From a gamma proteobacterium HdN1 (GTDB lineage: Bacteria; Pseudomonadota; Gammaproteobacteria; Pseudomonadales; Ketobacteraceae): a DNA stretch of 64,000 bases. The notes beneath the pieces were generated by a model, which saw only the letters and a program-made list of their open reading frames with translations, was not told where the DNA came from and searched no databases. This document shows positions 37,663 to 50,322 of this stretch, one piece after another. The stretch spans positions 1,958,527 through 2,022,526 of the forward strand of contig FP929140.1 in assembly GCA_000198515.1 (NCBI GenBank). Reading direction: 5' to 3'. A program made the position numbers and the translations under genes. Each line of letters starts with the position of its first letter. Position 1 is the stretch's first letter.

Positions 37663-38025
37663 ATGAGTAAAAGTACAGATCATCTACTACCATTACAAAT
37701 GATGGCAAATCGCCCTTCGGTGACCGAGGCTGAGGGTGACCTTGCAGTCCGCGAAGCATCGGCAGAAGTGGCTCCGCCACCAATGTTTCAGGTGCTAATG
37801 CTGAATGACGATTATACTCCTATGGAGTTTGTTGTTGAGGTGCTGCAACGGTTCTTTGGAATGAACCGTGAAGCAGCGACACAGGTCATGCTGATTGTGC
37901 ACACCAAGGGACAGGCGAGTTGTGGTGTGTTCACCAAGGATGTTGCCGAGACCAAGGCAATGCAGGTGATGAAATACGCGAGGGAAAATCAGCATCCGTT
38001 AATGTGTCGCATTGAAAGGGTTTGA
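37663..38025 (+). CDS. clpS: ClpS, N-end rule adaptor of ClpAP
   Basis: Adaptor that delivers N-degron substrates to ClpAP, 120 aa. Conserved core: [20 protein letters not shown] (Asn and two Asp of the N-degron pocket), [20 protein letters not shown] (His of the pocket) and [13 protein letters not shown] at the C-terminus. The N-terminal 35 residues are variable as expected. ATG 37663 lacks a clear ribosome site; an internal ATG pair at about 37699 is an alternative. Next to clpA, and bpt and aat lie 3 kb away, so the N-end rule genes cluster. Confidence 0.95.
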   Translation: MSKSTDHLLPLQMMANRPSVTEAEGDLAVREASAEVAPPPMFQVLMLNDDYTPMEFVVEVLQRFFGMNREAATQVMLIVHTKGQASCGVFTKDVAETKAMQVMKYARENQHPLMCRIERV

Positions 38026-38060
38026 TCCCAGGTTTTGCGCGTCTATCAGGTATTCATACA

Positions 38061-40352
38061 ATGCTGAGTAAAGATCTAGAAGTCACCCTTAATCTTGCTT
38101 TCCGTGATGCCAGAAGCAAGCGCCACGAATACATGACTGTGGAGCATTTGTTGCTTGCCTTGCTGGACAATGATTCAGCGTCGGGCGTGCTCAGGGCGTG
38201 CGGTACCAATATTGATGAGCTGCGTACGGAGCTGAATCACTTTGTAGACGAGACCACGCCTCTGATACCGGCCTCTGATCCAGATCGAGAGACGCAGCCG
38301 ACCTTGGGGTTTCAGCGGGTGCTGCAACGGGCAGTTTTTCACGTTCAGTCTTCTGGCAAAAAAGAAGTCACGGGCGCGAATGTTCTGGTGGCGATCTTTA
38401 GCGAGCAGGAAAGCCAAGCAGTTTACTTCCTGAAGAAGCAAAGCGTTGCGCGTATCGACGTTGTGAATTATATCGCCCACGGAATCAGCAAGGTTTCGGA
38501 TGACGCATCGCGCTCCCCGCACGTTCAGCAGGGTGGGCATGAGGCTTCGCAAGATCTCCAAGACGAAGAGCAGGGAGCGGAGAGCCCAGGGCGCAGCCCG
38601 CTGGACGCCTATGCTTCCAATCTGAACGAGCAGGCTCTGCAAGGGCGTATTGACCCGCTGGTAGGACGTGGTGAGGAGATTACGCGCACGGTGCAGATTC
38701 TTTGCCGCCGCCGCAAGAATAATCCGCTGCTAGTGGGTGAACCCGGGGTGGGCAAAACCGCAATTGCAGAGGGGCTTGCCAAGAAAATTGTTGATAAAGA
38801 GGTTCCCGATGCCATCGCCGGCGCTGTTGTTTATTCGCTGGATTTGGGTGCGTTGCTAGCAGGCACGAAATATCGTGGTGATTTCGAAAAACGTTTCAAG
38901 GCGCTTTTGGGTGAGCTCAAAAAACAGAAAAATTCAATTCTGTTTATCGACGAGATTCACACGATTATCGGCGCAGGGGCGGCCTCTGGTGGGGTGATGG
39001 ATGCGTCCAATCTGCTGAAACCGCTGCTAGCGTCTGGCGATATCAAGTGCATCGGCTCAACTACGTTCCAAGAGTATCGTGGGATTTTTGAGAAGGATCG
39101 TGCTTTGGCGCGCCGGTTCCAAAAAATTGATGTGACCGAGCCATCCATTGATGAGACTTACGAGATTCTCAAGGGCCTGAAGACGCGCTTTGAGGAGCAC
39201 CACGATCTCAAGTACTCCAATCGGGCGCTACGTGCGGCAGCAGAGCTGTCTGCGCGCTATATCAACGATCGCCATATGCCGGATAAGGCGATTGACGTGA
39301 TCGACGAGGTGGGCGCTTATCAGCGTCTGCTGGCGCCCAGCCGCCGTAAAAAAGTGATTGGGGTGACCGACATTGAGGCTGTCGTGGCAAAAATTGCGCG
39401 GATTCCGCCCAAGACGGTGTCGTCTGACGATAAGGAAATGCTGCGGAATCTGGAGCGTGATTTGCGGCTGGCAGTTTTTGGCCAAGATGAGGCGATTGGT
39501 GTGCTGTCAAACGCCATCAAGATGTCGCGCGCAGGCTTAAGCCATCCCGATAAGCCGATTGGCTCCTTCCTGTTTGCAGGTCCGACGGGTGTTGGAAAAA
39601 CAGAGGTTACGCGCCAGTTGGCGAAAACGATGGGGATGGAGCTGATACGCTTTGATATGTCGGAGTATATGGAGCGCCATACGGTGTCGCGCTTGATTGG
39701 TGCGCCTCCCGGTTATGTGGGCTTCGATCAGGGTGGGTTGCTCACGGAGGCGATCACGAAGTCACCGCATTGTGTGTTGCTGTTGGATGAGGTGGAGAAG
39801 GCACATCCGGATGTGTTCAATCTGTTGTTGCAGGTGATGGACCACGGCACTTTGACGGATAATAACGGCCGTAAAGCTGATTTTCGCAATGTCATTATCG
39901 TGATGACTACAAATGCGGGGGCTGAAACGGTTGCAAGATCGTCGATCGGGTTTACCGCGCAGGATCATTCCAGTGATGGGATGTCGGCACTGAAACGACT
40001 GTTTACGCCGGAGTTTCGCAACCGACTGGATGCAATTATCCAGTTCAAGGCGCTGGATACGGAAGTGATCAAGGGTGTGGTAGACAAGTTTATCACTGAG
40101 CTGCAGGCGCAACTCGACGAGAAGAAGGTAATGCTTGATCTCGACGACACTGCTCGCTTGTGGTTCGCCCAAAAAGGCTACGACAAAGACATGGGTGCTC
40201 GCCCAATGGCTCGCCTGATCCAAGAGAAGCTAAAGCGCCCGCTGGCAGAAAAAATTCTGTTCGGTGAGCTGGCTGATCATGGAGGAACGGTTCACGTGAA
40301 GGCGGACGAGAACCAAGACGAGCTGGTCATGGACGTGGAGCCAGCGGAATAG
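38061..40352 (+). CDS. clpA: ClpA unfoldase ATPase
   Basis: AAA+ unfoldase partner of ClpP, 763 aa (E. coli 758). N-domain ([27 protein letters not shown]), first ATPase domain with Walker [10 protein letters not shown] and Walker [12 protein letters not shown], second with Walker [10 protein letters not shown] and [20 protein letters not shown]. No M-domain coiled coil, which excludes ClpB. ATG 38061 gives the family start; the frame extends 13 codons upstream into the clpS end. Confidence 0.97.
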   Translation: MLSKDLEVTLNLAFRDARSKRHEYMTVEHLLLALLDNDSASGVLRACGTNIDELRTELNHFVDETTPLIPASDPDRETQPTLGFQRVLQRAVFHVQSSGKKEVTGANVLVAIFSEQESQAVYFLKKQSVARIDVVNYIAHGISKVSDDASRSPHVQQGGHEASQDLQDEEQGAESPGRSPLDAYASNLNEQALQGRIDPLVGRGEEITRTVQILCRRRKNNPLLVGEPGVGKTAIAEGLAKKIVDKEVPDAIAGAVVYSLDLGALLAGTKYRGDFEKRFKALLGELKKQKNSILFIDEIHTIIGAGAASGGVMDASNLLKPLLASGDIKCIGSTTFQEYRGIFEKDRALARRFQKIDVTEPSIDETYEILKGLKTRFEEHHDLKYSNRALRAAAELSARYINDRHMPDKAIDVIDEVGAYQRLLAPSRRKKVIGVTDIEAVVAKIARIPPKTVSSDDKEMLRNLERDLRLAVFGQDEAIGVLSNAIKMSRAGLSHPDKPIGSFLFAGPTGVGKTEVTRQLAKTMGMELIRFDMSEYMERHTVSRLIGAPPGYVGFDQGGLLTEAITKSPHCVLLLDEVEKAHPDVFNLLLQVMDHGTLTDNNGRKADFRNVIIVMTTNAGAETVARSSIGFTAQDHSSDGMSALKRLFTPEFRNRLDAIIQFKALDTEVIKGVVDKFITELQAQLDEKKVMLDLDDTARLWFAQKGYDKDMGARPMARLIQEKLKRPLAEKILFGELADHGGTVHVKADENQDELVMDVEPAE

Positions 40353-40414
40353 GGGCCGTTGCGACGTGTTGATATGCTGTGAAGCTGCCACGAGGCTTGT
40401 GCCTCGGGCGGCGT

Positions 40415-40633
40415 TCACTTTACGCGGAAGGTAATGCGGCCTTTGGTAAGGTCGTAAGGCGTCATCTCAACCTTTACTTTGTCGCCGGTGAGAATGCGGA
40501 TGTAGTTTTTGCGCATTTTTCCGGAGATATGGGCGGTAACCACGTGTCCGTTGTCTAGTTCAACGCGAAACGTTGTGTTGGGCAGGGTATCTACTACCGT
40601 GCCATCCATCTCAATGGAGTCTTCTTTTGACAT
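40415..40633 (-). CDS. infA: Translation initiation factor IF-1
   Basis: 72-aa S1/OB-fold factor that binds the ribosomal A site during initiation. It begins [20 protein letters not shown] and contains [20 protein letters not shown] and [11 protein letters not shown], all diagnostic. Convergent with clpA, with a small GC hairpin CGAGGC-TTGT-GCCTCG at 40391-40406 between them. 210 bp downstream of bpt. Confidence 0.98.
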   Translation of the reverse strand: MSKEDSIEMDGTVVDTLPNTTFRVELDNGHVVTAHISGKMRKNYIRILTGDKVKVEMTPYDLTKGRITFRVK

Positions 40634-40843
40634 TCGGGAGGCCCTCTCAGAGCACTAAAAAATGGGTGTATTTGAGCAGGGCTGAATTGTGCATCAAAAC
40701 CCATCGTTCTGCAAAGAATGCTTGTGCAAATGGTGCTTTTGATCGGTGATTTGGTGTAGCTCGCCGCCAAGGGGGAGCTCACCGAGGGTCTTTTCAGAAA
40801 AACTGGCCCGAGGTGCTGTTGGCCAGAGGTGCTGTTTTAGCGT

Positions 40844-41551
40844 TCAGCTCATTCGGGTCCAGCGGTTGTTGATATAGATTTCTAGCGGTTGGTATTCTGC
40901 TTTGTAGCTCATTTTCTGGCATTCCTTGATCCAGTAGCCGAGGTAGAGAGCGGGTAGCGCTTTTTTTCGGGCTTCTTCGATTTGCCAGAGTACGGAGTAG
41001 ACGCCGAGGCTGCGGTCTTGCTCTTCGGGGGCGTAGAAGGTGTAGACGGCGGATAGGCCGTTGAGCATTTCGTCGCACACTGCGACTGCAAGGAGTTTGC
41101 CGTCTTTGCGGAATTCCAGAAAGAAGGTGTTTCCCCACTGGCTGAGCAGGAATGATGAAAATTGTTCGGGGCTGGGTGGATACATGTCGCCGTCGCTGTG
41201 CCGAATTTCAATGTAGCGGGCGTAGAGCTCGTAGTATTCGTAGTCGAATCTTGCAGGGGCGCGGGTTACTTTGAGGTCTTCGTTTTTTCGAAAGATGCGG
41301 CGGTGTTTGCGTGTGGGAGTGAAGCTTGCGACCGGGACGCGCACGGGAATGCATGCAGCACATGCGCGGCAGTGGGGGCGGTAGAGATAGTTGCCGCTGC
41401 GGCGAAAGCCGAGTTCGGAAAGCTCGCTGTAGAGTGCGTGGTCGATCGGAATTTTGGGGTCAGCAAATAGGGTAGCGGCGTCCTGTCGGGGCAAGTAGCT
41501 ACACTTGTGTTGCGGTGTTACGAAAAATTTTACGGCGGATAGATCTGTCAT
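40844..41551 (-). CDS. bpt: Aspartate/glutamate leucyltransferase (Bpt)
   Basis: Transfers Leu from Leu-tRNA to proteins with N-terminal Asp or Glu, creating ClpS substrates; 235 aa. N-terminal cysteine pair HKCSYLP and CRACAACIPVRV, LGFRRSGNYLYRPHC, and the C-terminal GNAT-like part (LGVYSVLWQIEEARKK, LYLGYWIKECQKMSYKAEYQ). The family is close to eukaryotic ATE1. Followed on the same strand by infA and preceded by aat. Confidence 0.94.
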   Translation of the reverse strand: MTDLSAVKFFVTPQHKCSYLPRQDAATLFADPKIPIDHALYSELSELGFRRSGNYLYRPHCRACAACIPVRVPVASFTPTRKHRRIFRKNEDLKVTRAPARFDYEYYELYARYIEIRHSDGDMYPPSPEQFSSFLLSQWGNTFFLEFRKDGKLLAVAVCDEMLNGLSAVYTFYAPEEQDRSLGVYSVLWQIEEARKKALPALYLGYWIKECQKMSYKAEYQPLEIYINNRWTRMS

Positions 41552-41589
41552 GGCGTTTACAAGTCAAGATAAGGGGCCATACGTAATTA

Positions 41590-42351
41590 TTAGTGAGTAT
41601 CTAAAGGATTACCAGTACCGCCTTCGAGTTGCGCTGTTTCTGTGCAGTGAAACACCCATTGTTTGGGCGCAAAGTGTGGGTCTCGGCTCGTCGCGTGGAG
41701 GATTTTTTGTAGCTTTTTCAGGTACACCGAGCGTGCAATCGGAGTTGCGCCCAAGCTTTCGAGGTGGGGGGTCATCATCTGGCAGTCGATGAGTGCGAAG
41801 TTGCGAAGGCTTAGATAGCGAACCAACGCGACAAACGCGACTTTGGAGCTGTCGGTTTCGCGGCTAAACATGGATTCGCCAAAATAGCAGCCGCCTACGG
41901 TCACGCCGTAGAGTCCACCGACCAGTTCGCCTTGTGCCCACACTTCAAGCGAGTGGGCGTGTCCGGCTTGGTGCAGAGCCGTGTAGGCCTTTTGCATTTC
42001 CGGCGTGATCCAGGTGCCGTCTGCATAGCTGCGCGGTGCGGCGCAGGCCCGGATGACCTCGCTAAAGGCGGTGTCGGCGGTGATAGTAAAGTGGTTTTTG
42101 CGTAAGGTTTTGCGTAGGCTGCGTGAGATGCGGAGGTTTTCGGGCAAGAGTAACGCACGCACTGAGGGCGACCACCACAGGATCGGTTGCAGCGCCTGGT
42201 ACCACGGAAAAATCCCGCTCATGTACGCGTGTAACAGGCGCATCTGGGATAGATCCCCGCCCGCAGCGAGCAATCCGTCGGGGTCGGGGAGTGCATCGTC
42301 GGGCGCTGGGAACCAGTAGTCGTCGGGGTGTAATAGCGGTAGTTGTATCAT
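41590..42351 (-). CDS. aat: Leucyl/phenylalanyl-tRNA-protein transferase
   Basis: Adds Leu or Phe to N-terminal Lys/Arg of proteins, marking them for ClpS-ClpAP; 253 aa. Signatures: FPAPDDALPDPDGLLAAGGD, SGIFPWYQ, ILWWSPSVRALL, SLEVWAQGELVGGLYGVTVG and CYFGESMFSRETDSSKVAF. 38 bp before bpt. Confidence 0.96.
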   Translation of the reverse strand: MIQLPLLHPDDYWFPAPDDALPDPDGLLAAGGDLSQMRLLHAYMSGIFPWYQALQPILWWSPSVRALLLPENLRISRSLRKTLRKNHFTITADTAFSEVIRACAAPRSYADGTWITPEMQKAYTALHQAGHAHSLEVWAQGELVGGLYGVTVGGCYFGESMFSRETDSSKVAFVALVRYLSLRNFALIDCQMMTPHLESLGATPIARSVYLKKLQKILHATSRDPHFAPKQWVFHCTETAQLEGGTGNPLDTH

Positions 42352-42365
42352 GCAGACGCGTGGGT

Positions 42366-43639
<1,274 letters not shown>

Positions 43640-46321
43640 ATGAGTCGTAGGTGGTTCTCCGAGCGCTTTTGGTATTTCTATTTTTCGATTATTCAGGTGT
43701 TTATTGTAGTGAAAGCAGCAACCCGAGTAAAAAAGGAGAAGGTGCCGGCCAAGGCGCCCAACGCGTTATTTTCCCATTGGTCAGAATTGCTGCTGCGTGG
43801 CTCGCGCGAAGGTGCGCTGCTGTCGCTGTTCTTTCTGGCGGTGTATGTCGGTCTGTCTTTGGTGACGTATCAAAAAGGCGACCCTGGCTGGACCACGGTG
43901 GGGCGTACCGACCAAGTGGTGCACAATGCGGGCGGGCCTGCAGGTGCTTGGCTGGCAGACGTTTTGTTCTCGCTGTTCGGGATCTTGGCGTTTTTGGTGC
44001 CGGTGTTGATTGCGTTTCGTGCGTGGAAGATTTTTCGTCGCAAGGAGACGCATAAGCGTATTTGGCCGCTTTTTTTTACCCGCAACCTTGGGCTGGTTTT
44101 GACGATGGCTGGGGCTGCGGGGCTGGCGTTCCTGCATTTGCCGCTCTCATTGGAAAGTTTGCCGGAGCTGATTCCAGACGGCAAAAATCCGGCGGGCGGG
44201 GTGATGGGCATTTGGCTGGGCGAGTATGGTGTGCAGCGGATCGGACCGTTGGGGACTACGCTGGTTTTGCTTATTTTTATGTTGACAGGGCTTACGATTT
44301 TTACCGATGTCTCGTGGATACGAGCGGTGGATGTAACGGGCGCAAAAGGGCTTACTCTTGCGCAGTGGTTGGCGCGCGGCGTCGTAGTTCCGTTTACGAA
44401 GTGGAAGAGTGCTGCTGCGGAAAAAATTGCGGCGCGCGCTGCGGCAAGGTCGGAAGCGATTGCACGCAAGCAGGGGCTTGCTGGCCAGGGCGCGGGTGGA
44501 GGCGGTCTGAACGTGAGTGAGCCGGTGCTGATTCGACGCAATCGCAAAGATGGTGCCGAGAAGGCGGCTGGCGTGAATGCCGGTGGGGCGCTTGAGAGAC
44601 GCGAACCTGAAATTACCTTTTCGAAGGCGGCAGGGGAGGGCGCGTCGGAGCGGGAAGTGCGAGCGTCTTCGGGGTCGATTGCCGCAAACGCTGGCTCTAT
44701 TGCCGCAAAATTCCTCGGAAAAAAGGCGGCTGATGCTGTGGAGCCTGCGTCGGTACGCGCGAAACCGAACAAACCAAAGCCCTTCGCTAACGGTGTAAAA
44801 GGTACGGGGGAAGGTGAATTGCCTTCTGCCTCGCTACTCGATGGCGTTGATGGTAATCGAAAGAAGGGGTATACCGCTGAAGCGCTGGAAATGATGTCGC
44901 GCCTGCTAGAGTCGAAGTTGCGGGATTTTGGGATTGAAGCCACGGTAGAAAATGTGTTGCCGGGGCCGGTTGTGACGCGTTTTGAGATTCAACCTGCGCC
45001 TGGGATCAAGGTAAGCCGAATTTCTAATTTGGCGAAGGATTTGGCGCGTTCCTTGGCGGTCATTAGCGTGCGAGTGGTGGAGGTGATTCCCGGCAAGACG
45101 TATGTGGGGATCGAAATTCCGAACGAAAACCGAGAAATGATTCGCTTGAGTGAAATCATTACTGCGGATGAGTTTGTGCGCAATTCATCCCCCCTCACCT
45201 TGGCTTTGGGAAAGGATATTTCTGGGCGCGCGACGTGTGCAGATCTTGCCAAGATGCCGCACTTGCTGGTTGCTGGTACGACGGGTTCAGGGAAGTCGGT
45301 GGGGCTCAATGCGATGATTTTGAGCATGCTGTTCAAATCAACGCCGGCAGAGCTCCGCTTAATTATGATTGATCCGAAGATGTTGGAGCTGTCGGTATAC
45401 GACGGCATCCCGCATTTGCTGACGCCGGTGGTTACCGATATGAAGGAAGCCGCCAATGCGCTGCGCTGGTGTGTGGGAGAAATGGAGCGCCGTTATCGGC
45501 TGATGGCGGCGATGGGTGTGCGCAATCTTGCGGGGTATAACCGTAAGATCAAGGATGCTGAGAAGGCTGGAACGCCGATTAGCGATCCGTTTTTTAAGCC
45601 GGTCATCGACGGCGATCAGGCGCCGGATTTATCGACGCTGCCGTTTGTGGTGGTGGTAATTGATGAGTTTGCCGACATGATGATGATTGTTGGCAAAAAG
45701 GTGGAGGAGCTGATTGCGCGGATTGCTCAGAAGGCGCGTGCGGCTGGGATTCATTTGCTGCTTGCCACGCAGCGGCCTTCTGTGGACGTAATCACCGGCT
45801 TGATCAAAGCGAACATTCCTTCGCGTATCGGTTTTCAGGTTTCATCAAAAATTGATTCCCGCACGATTCTGGATCAGGGGGGCGCAGATCAGTTACTTGG
45901 TAACGGCGATATGCTGTACTTGCCGCCTGGAAGCGGTATTCCGGTGCGGGTGCACGGTGCGTTTGTCGATGATGACGAGGTGCATCGTGTTTGCAGCGAT
46001 TGGCGTTTGCGCGGCGAGCCGGATTATCTCGAAGATATTTTGCAGGGTGGTGGCGCGGATAGCGATGGCTTCGGTTTTGGTGGTGAAGGCGGTGGAACCG
46101 ATGGTGGCGACCCTGAGTCTGACCCTCTGTACGATGAGGCTTTGCGTTTTGTGACGGAGACTCGGAAGGCCAGTATCTCGTCGGTGCAGCGCAAGTTGAA
46201 GATTGGTTATAACCGTGCTGCGCGCCTGATTGAGTCAATGGAGATGGCCGGCGTGGTTTCATCCATGCAGAGCAATGGGAGCCGCGAGGTGTTGGCGCCG
46301 CCGCCGGTTCATATGGATTGA
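43640..46321 (+). CDS. ftsK: DNA translocase FtsK
   Basis: Divisome-linked DNA pump that aligns dif sites and activates XerCD, 893 aa, with a linker much shorter than in E. coli (1329 aa). N-terminal membrane domain with about four helices ([68 protein letters not shown]), a charged Ala-rich linker (about 255-400), then the motor: [11 protein letters not shown], Walker [16 protein letters not shown], Walker [13 protein letters not shown], and the KOPS-reading gamma winged helix ([20 protein letters not shown]). The strong ribosome site favours ATG 43640; GTG 43709 is an alternative. Confidence 0.96.
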   Translation: MSRRWFSERFWYFYFSIIQVFIVVKAATRVKKEKVPAKAPNALFSHWSELLLRGSREGALLSLFFLAVYVGLSLVTYQKGDPGWTTVGRTDQVVHNAGGPAGAWLADVLFSLFGILAFLVPVLIAFRAWKIFRRKETHKRIWPLFFTRNLGLVLTMAGAAGLAFLHLPLSLESLPELIPDGKNPAGGVMGIWLGEYGVQRIGPLGTTLVLLIFMLTGLTIFTDVSWIRAVDVTGAKGLTLAQWLARGVVVPFTKWKSAAAEKIAARAAARSEAIARKQGLAGQGAGGGGLNVSEPVLIRRNRKDGAEKAAGVNAGGALERREPEITFSKAAGEGASEREVRASSGSIAANAGSIAAKFLGKKAADAVEPASVRAKPNKPKPFANGVKGTGEGELPSASLLDGVDGNRKKGYTAEALEMMSRLLESKLRDFGIEATVENVLPGPVVTRFEIQPAPGIKVSRISNLAKDLARSLAVISVRVVEVIPGKTYVGIEIPNENREMIRLSEIITADEFVRNSSPLTLALGKDISGRATCADLAKMPHLLVAGTTGSGKSVGLNAMILSMLFKSTPAELRLIMIDPKMLELSVYDGIPHLLTPVVTDMKEAANALRWCVGEMERRYRLMAAMGVRNLAGYNRKIKDAEKAGTPISDPFFKPVIDGDQAPDLSTLPFVVVVIDEFADMMMIVGKKVEELIARIAQKARAAGIHLLLATQRPSVDVITGLIKANIPSRIGFQVSSKIDSRTILDQGGADQLLGNGDMLYLPPGSGIPVRVHGAFVDDDEVHRVCSDWRLRGEPDYLEDILQGGGADSDGFGFGGEGGGTDGGDPESDPLYDEALRFVTETRKASISSVQRKLKIGYNRAARLIESMEMAGVVSSMQSNGSREVLAPPPVHMD

Positions 46322-46373
46322 TGCTGGGTGTTGCCGAGTTTTTGAACGGCCTGTTTCGTGTACAAAGCTGCGC

Positions 46374-46379
46374 TATAAT
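46374..46379 (+). promoter_or_regulatory. Likely -10 box for lolA
   Basis: Perfect TATAAT 34 bp before the lolA ATG, in the ftsK-lolA gap. The -35 at 17 bp is poor (CTGTTT, 46351-46356). Confidence 0.5.
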
Positions 46380-46412
46380 GCGCCACTTCAAACTGAGCTG
46401 AGATGTTGTTCA

Positions 46413-47099
46413 ATGAAGATGACCGGGGATTTTGTACGTTGTTCACGCGTCCTGATGCTGGTGGCGTGCTTTTCGGCGACGAGTTTGCCTCTTGTGGTGG
46501 CGGCCCCTGCCGCTGCCAAGGAGCTTGCTTCCGAGCAGGGCGTTACGGGGTTGGTGCGCGATCTTTCCATGATGAAATCGTTCAATGCCACATTTCATCA
46601 GTGGGTGAGTGATGCGCAGAACCATGTCTTGCAGGAAGTGACGGGCACGATGTGGGTGCAAAGGCCGGGGCTGTTTCGTTGGGACACGAATGATCCCTAC
46701 CCGCAGCAGATTATTTCAGATGGTGAGGTGCTCTGGATTTACGATCTGGATCTGGAGCAGGCTACCAAGCGCAAGCTGGATAAACAGGTGGGCAATACGC
46801 CAGCGCTTCTTTTGAGCGGTGATCCGGAAAAGTTGGCGGAGTCTTTCACGGTTCGTGCCTCGATGTACGAGGAGACGGGCGAGGTGCGCTACGATTTGAT
46901 CCCGAAACACAAAGGTGCGTTGTTTGAGCTGCTGCGGGTTCATTTCCGTTCTGGAAAAATCCACGATATGTTTCTGCGCGATAATTTGGGCCAAACGACT
47001 CGCATTGAGTTTGAAACCAAGGCATTCAATAAGCCGATTGACGCGAAAGTCTTTGCTTTCAAACCGCCCAAAGGCGTTGACGTCATAGAGGACATGTAG
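46413..47099 (+). CDS. lolA: Outer-membrane lipoprotein carrier LolA
   Basis: Periplasmic chaperone carrying lipoproteins from LolCDE to LolB, 228 aa. Signal peptide (VLMLVACFSATSLPLVVAAP), then the LolA fold: SFNATFHQWVSDAQN, GTMWVQRPGLFRWDTNDPYP, IISDGEVLWIYDLDLEQAT. ATG 46413 is chosen; ATG 46419 is as good. rarA follows 3 bp later, the usual order. Confidence 0.94.
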   Translation: MKMTGDFVRCSRVLMLVACFSATSLPLVVAAPAAAKELASEQGVTGLVRDLSMMKSFNATFHQWVSDAQNHVLQEVTGTMWVQRPGLFRWDTNDPYPQQIISDGEVLWIYDLDLEQATKRKLDKQVGNTPALLLSGDPEKLAESFTVRASMYEETGEVRYDLIPKHKGALFELLRVHFRSGKIHDMFLRDNLGQTTRIEFETKAFNKPIDAKVFAFKPPKGVDVIEDM

Positions 47100-47102
47100 C
47101 GC

Positions 47103-48506
47103 GTGTCCGATCTTTTTGATGCAAACTCGCGCGCGTGGCAGCCTTTGGCGGCGCGCATGCGCCCGCTTACCCTCGAAGAATATGCGGGCCAAGAGCATTT
47201 GTTGGGGGCAAACGGTTCCTTACGCAAGGCGTTAGAGCTAGGGCAGGCTCATTCCATGATTTTATGGGGGCCGCCGGGCGTTGGAAAAACAACGCTCGCC
47301 ATGCTGATGGCAAACTATATCGAGGCGCAGTTTATTACGCTATCGGCGGTATTGAGTGGCGTAAAGGAAATTCGTGCAGCGATTGATGAGGCGCGCCATT
47401 ATCGGCAACAAGGCCGGCAGTGTTTGCTGTTTGTAGATGAGGTGCATCGTTTCAATAAGTCACAGCAAGATGCGTTTTTGCCCCACATCGAGGACGGTAC
47501 AGTGATCTTTGTGGGGGCGACGACCGAGAATCCATCCTTTGAGCTGAATGGGGCTTTGCTCTCGCGTGCACGCGTGTATGTTCTAAAGCCCTTGGATGCC
47601 TCTGCAATTACCGCACGTTTGCGTTCTGCCATGCAGGATGCGCGTGGCTTGGCGGGTGCAGGGATTCGTGCTGAGGATGCAATTCTGGAAACCATTGCGC
47701 GCGCGGCGGACGGCGATATGCGGCGCGCCTATAATCTGCTTGAAATTGCCACTTCGCTCGCTGAAGCGGATGGCGCGGATCAGGTCACGGAGGCCATTCT
47801 GTCCCAAGCCGTTGGCGAGGGTGGGCGGCGATTTGATAAGCACGGCGATCAGTTTTACGATCAGATTTCTGCTTTGCATAAAGCGGTGCGCGGTTCCTCG
47901 CCCGATGGTGCGTTGTATTGGTTTGCGCGGATGTTGGACGGTGGTTGCGACCCACTGTATATTGCGCGGCGCGTGGTTCGCATGGCCAGTGAGGACATTG
48001 GCAACGCCGACCCCCGCGCTTTGACGCTGGCTTTGAATGCGTGGGATGTTCAGGAGCGCTTAGGCAGCCCTGAGGGTGAGTTGGCCATCGCGCAGGCGAT
48101 TGTTTTTTTGGCGAGTGCGGCCAAGAGTAACGCCGTTTATCGTGCATTCAAAGAGGTGAAAGCAGTGGTGGCCAGCGGGGGAAGCTTAGATGTGCCGTTT
48201 CACCTTCGCAATGCGCCGACAAAATTGATGAAAGCGCAAGGATACGGGGACGACTATCGCTACGCGCACGATTTTCCTGAAGGCTATGCCAGCGGCGAGT
48301 GCTATTTGCCGGAAGCGCTTGTAGGGCAGGAATGGTATAAGCCCGTTCCACGTGGATTGGAAATCCGCATTGCCGAGAAGCTCGCGAGGCTGAAAGTATT
48401 GGATCAGGAGAGTGAGTGGCAGCGTTATTCGCAGCAAGCTGGTGTACGCGGAAAGGATGGCAGCACTGGTCGTAGTATCGACGGTAGTAAGGGGCAACAG
48501 CCATGA
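47103..48506 (+). CDS. rarA: Replication-associated recombination protein A
   Basis: AAA+ ATPase (MgsA/WRNIP1 family) acting at stalled forks, 467 aa. Walker A GPPGVGKTTLAM, Walker B LLFVDEVHRFNKSQQDAFLP, sensor 1 FVGATTENPSFELNGALLSR, and the tetramerisation domain (GSSPDGALYWFARMLDGGCD; VRMASEDIGNADPRAL). GTG start, 3 bp after lolA; its end overlaps crcB by 4 bp. Confidence 0.96.
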   Translation: MSDLFDANSRAWQPLAARMRPLTLEEYAGQEHLLGANGSLRKALELGQAHSMILWGPPGVGKTTLAMLMANYIEAQFITLSAVLSGVKEIRAAIDEARHYRQQGRQCLLFVDEVHRFNKSQQDAFLPHIEDGTVIFVGATTENPSFELNGALLSRARVYVLKPLDASAITARLRSAMQDARGLAGAGIRAEDAILETIARAADGDMRRAYNLLEIATSLAEADGADQVTEAILSQAVGEGGRRFDKHGDQFYDQISALHKAVRGSSPDGALYWFARMLDGGCDPLYIARRVVRMASEDIGNADPRALTLALNAWDVQERLGSPEGELAIAQAIVFLASAAKSNAVYRAFKEVKAVVASGGSLDVPFHLRNAPTKLMKAQGYGDDYRYAHDFPEGYASGECYLPEALVGQEWYKPVPRGLEIRIAEKLARLKVLDQESEWQRYSQQAGVRGKDGSTGRSIDGSKGQQP

Positions 48507-48901
48507 ACCCACTCGCGGTTCCTTTGATGGTGGCGACGGGCGGCGCGCTCGGCGCGCTCGGCGCGCTTGGGCGTTGGGCTTTGGCGATGGCGATTAATTT
48601 TCACGTGCAGAGTATTTTTCCGTGGGCGACGCTCGCTGTGAATCTGCTGGGATCCGTTGCATTTGGGTTGATTTATTCGTGGTCGCTGGTCCAAATTCAG
48701 TGGCAAGATCCAATTCGGATCTTGTTTTTAACGGGGTTTATGGGGGCGTTTACTACGTTTTCGACGTTTTCGTTTGAGACGTTTAAGCTGCTTGAGCATG
48801 GAAAATTTGCAGTGGCGGCGCTTAATGTTCTGGCTTCAGTAGCGCTGTGCGTACTCGGCTGTTGGGCGGGCTCTGCGCTGGGTAAGCAGATTTTTAATTA
48901 G
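48503..48901 (+). CDS. crcB: Fluoride exporter CrcB/FluC
   Basis: Four-helix dual-topology fluoride channel subunit, 132 aa. NLLGSVAFGLIYSW, GFMGAFTTFSTFSFETFKLL (fluoride-lining Phe and Thr/Ser) and a C-terminal helix. The usual N-terminal GGxxGAxxRY reads GGALGALGALGRW: a 9-bp unit (GGCGCGCTC) occurs three times at 48542-48568, adding one GAL step. No fluoride riboswitch is visible; the gene overlaps rarA. Confidence 0.93.
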   Translation: MNPLAVPLMVATGGALGALGALGRWALAMAINFHVQSIFPWATLAVNLLGSVAFGLIYSWSLVQIQWQDPIRILFLTGFMGAFTTFSTFSFETFKLLEHGKFAVAALNVLASVALCVLGCWAGSALGKQIFN

Positions 48902-48968
48902 ATTTTATTTTTTGGTTTTTCCAGATTCTGCTTAGCAGACAAATTGGCACACAGGCTTACGCAGGTGA

Positions 48969-50291
<1,323 letters not shown>

Positions 50292-50322
50292 CATAGACGC
50301 GTATTTTTGATAGGGGTTGTTC

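Noticed and set aside
40391-40406. clpA/infA bidirectional terminator
   Set aside because: Six-base-pair stem without T-run; too weak to call.
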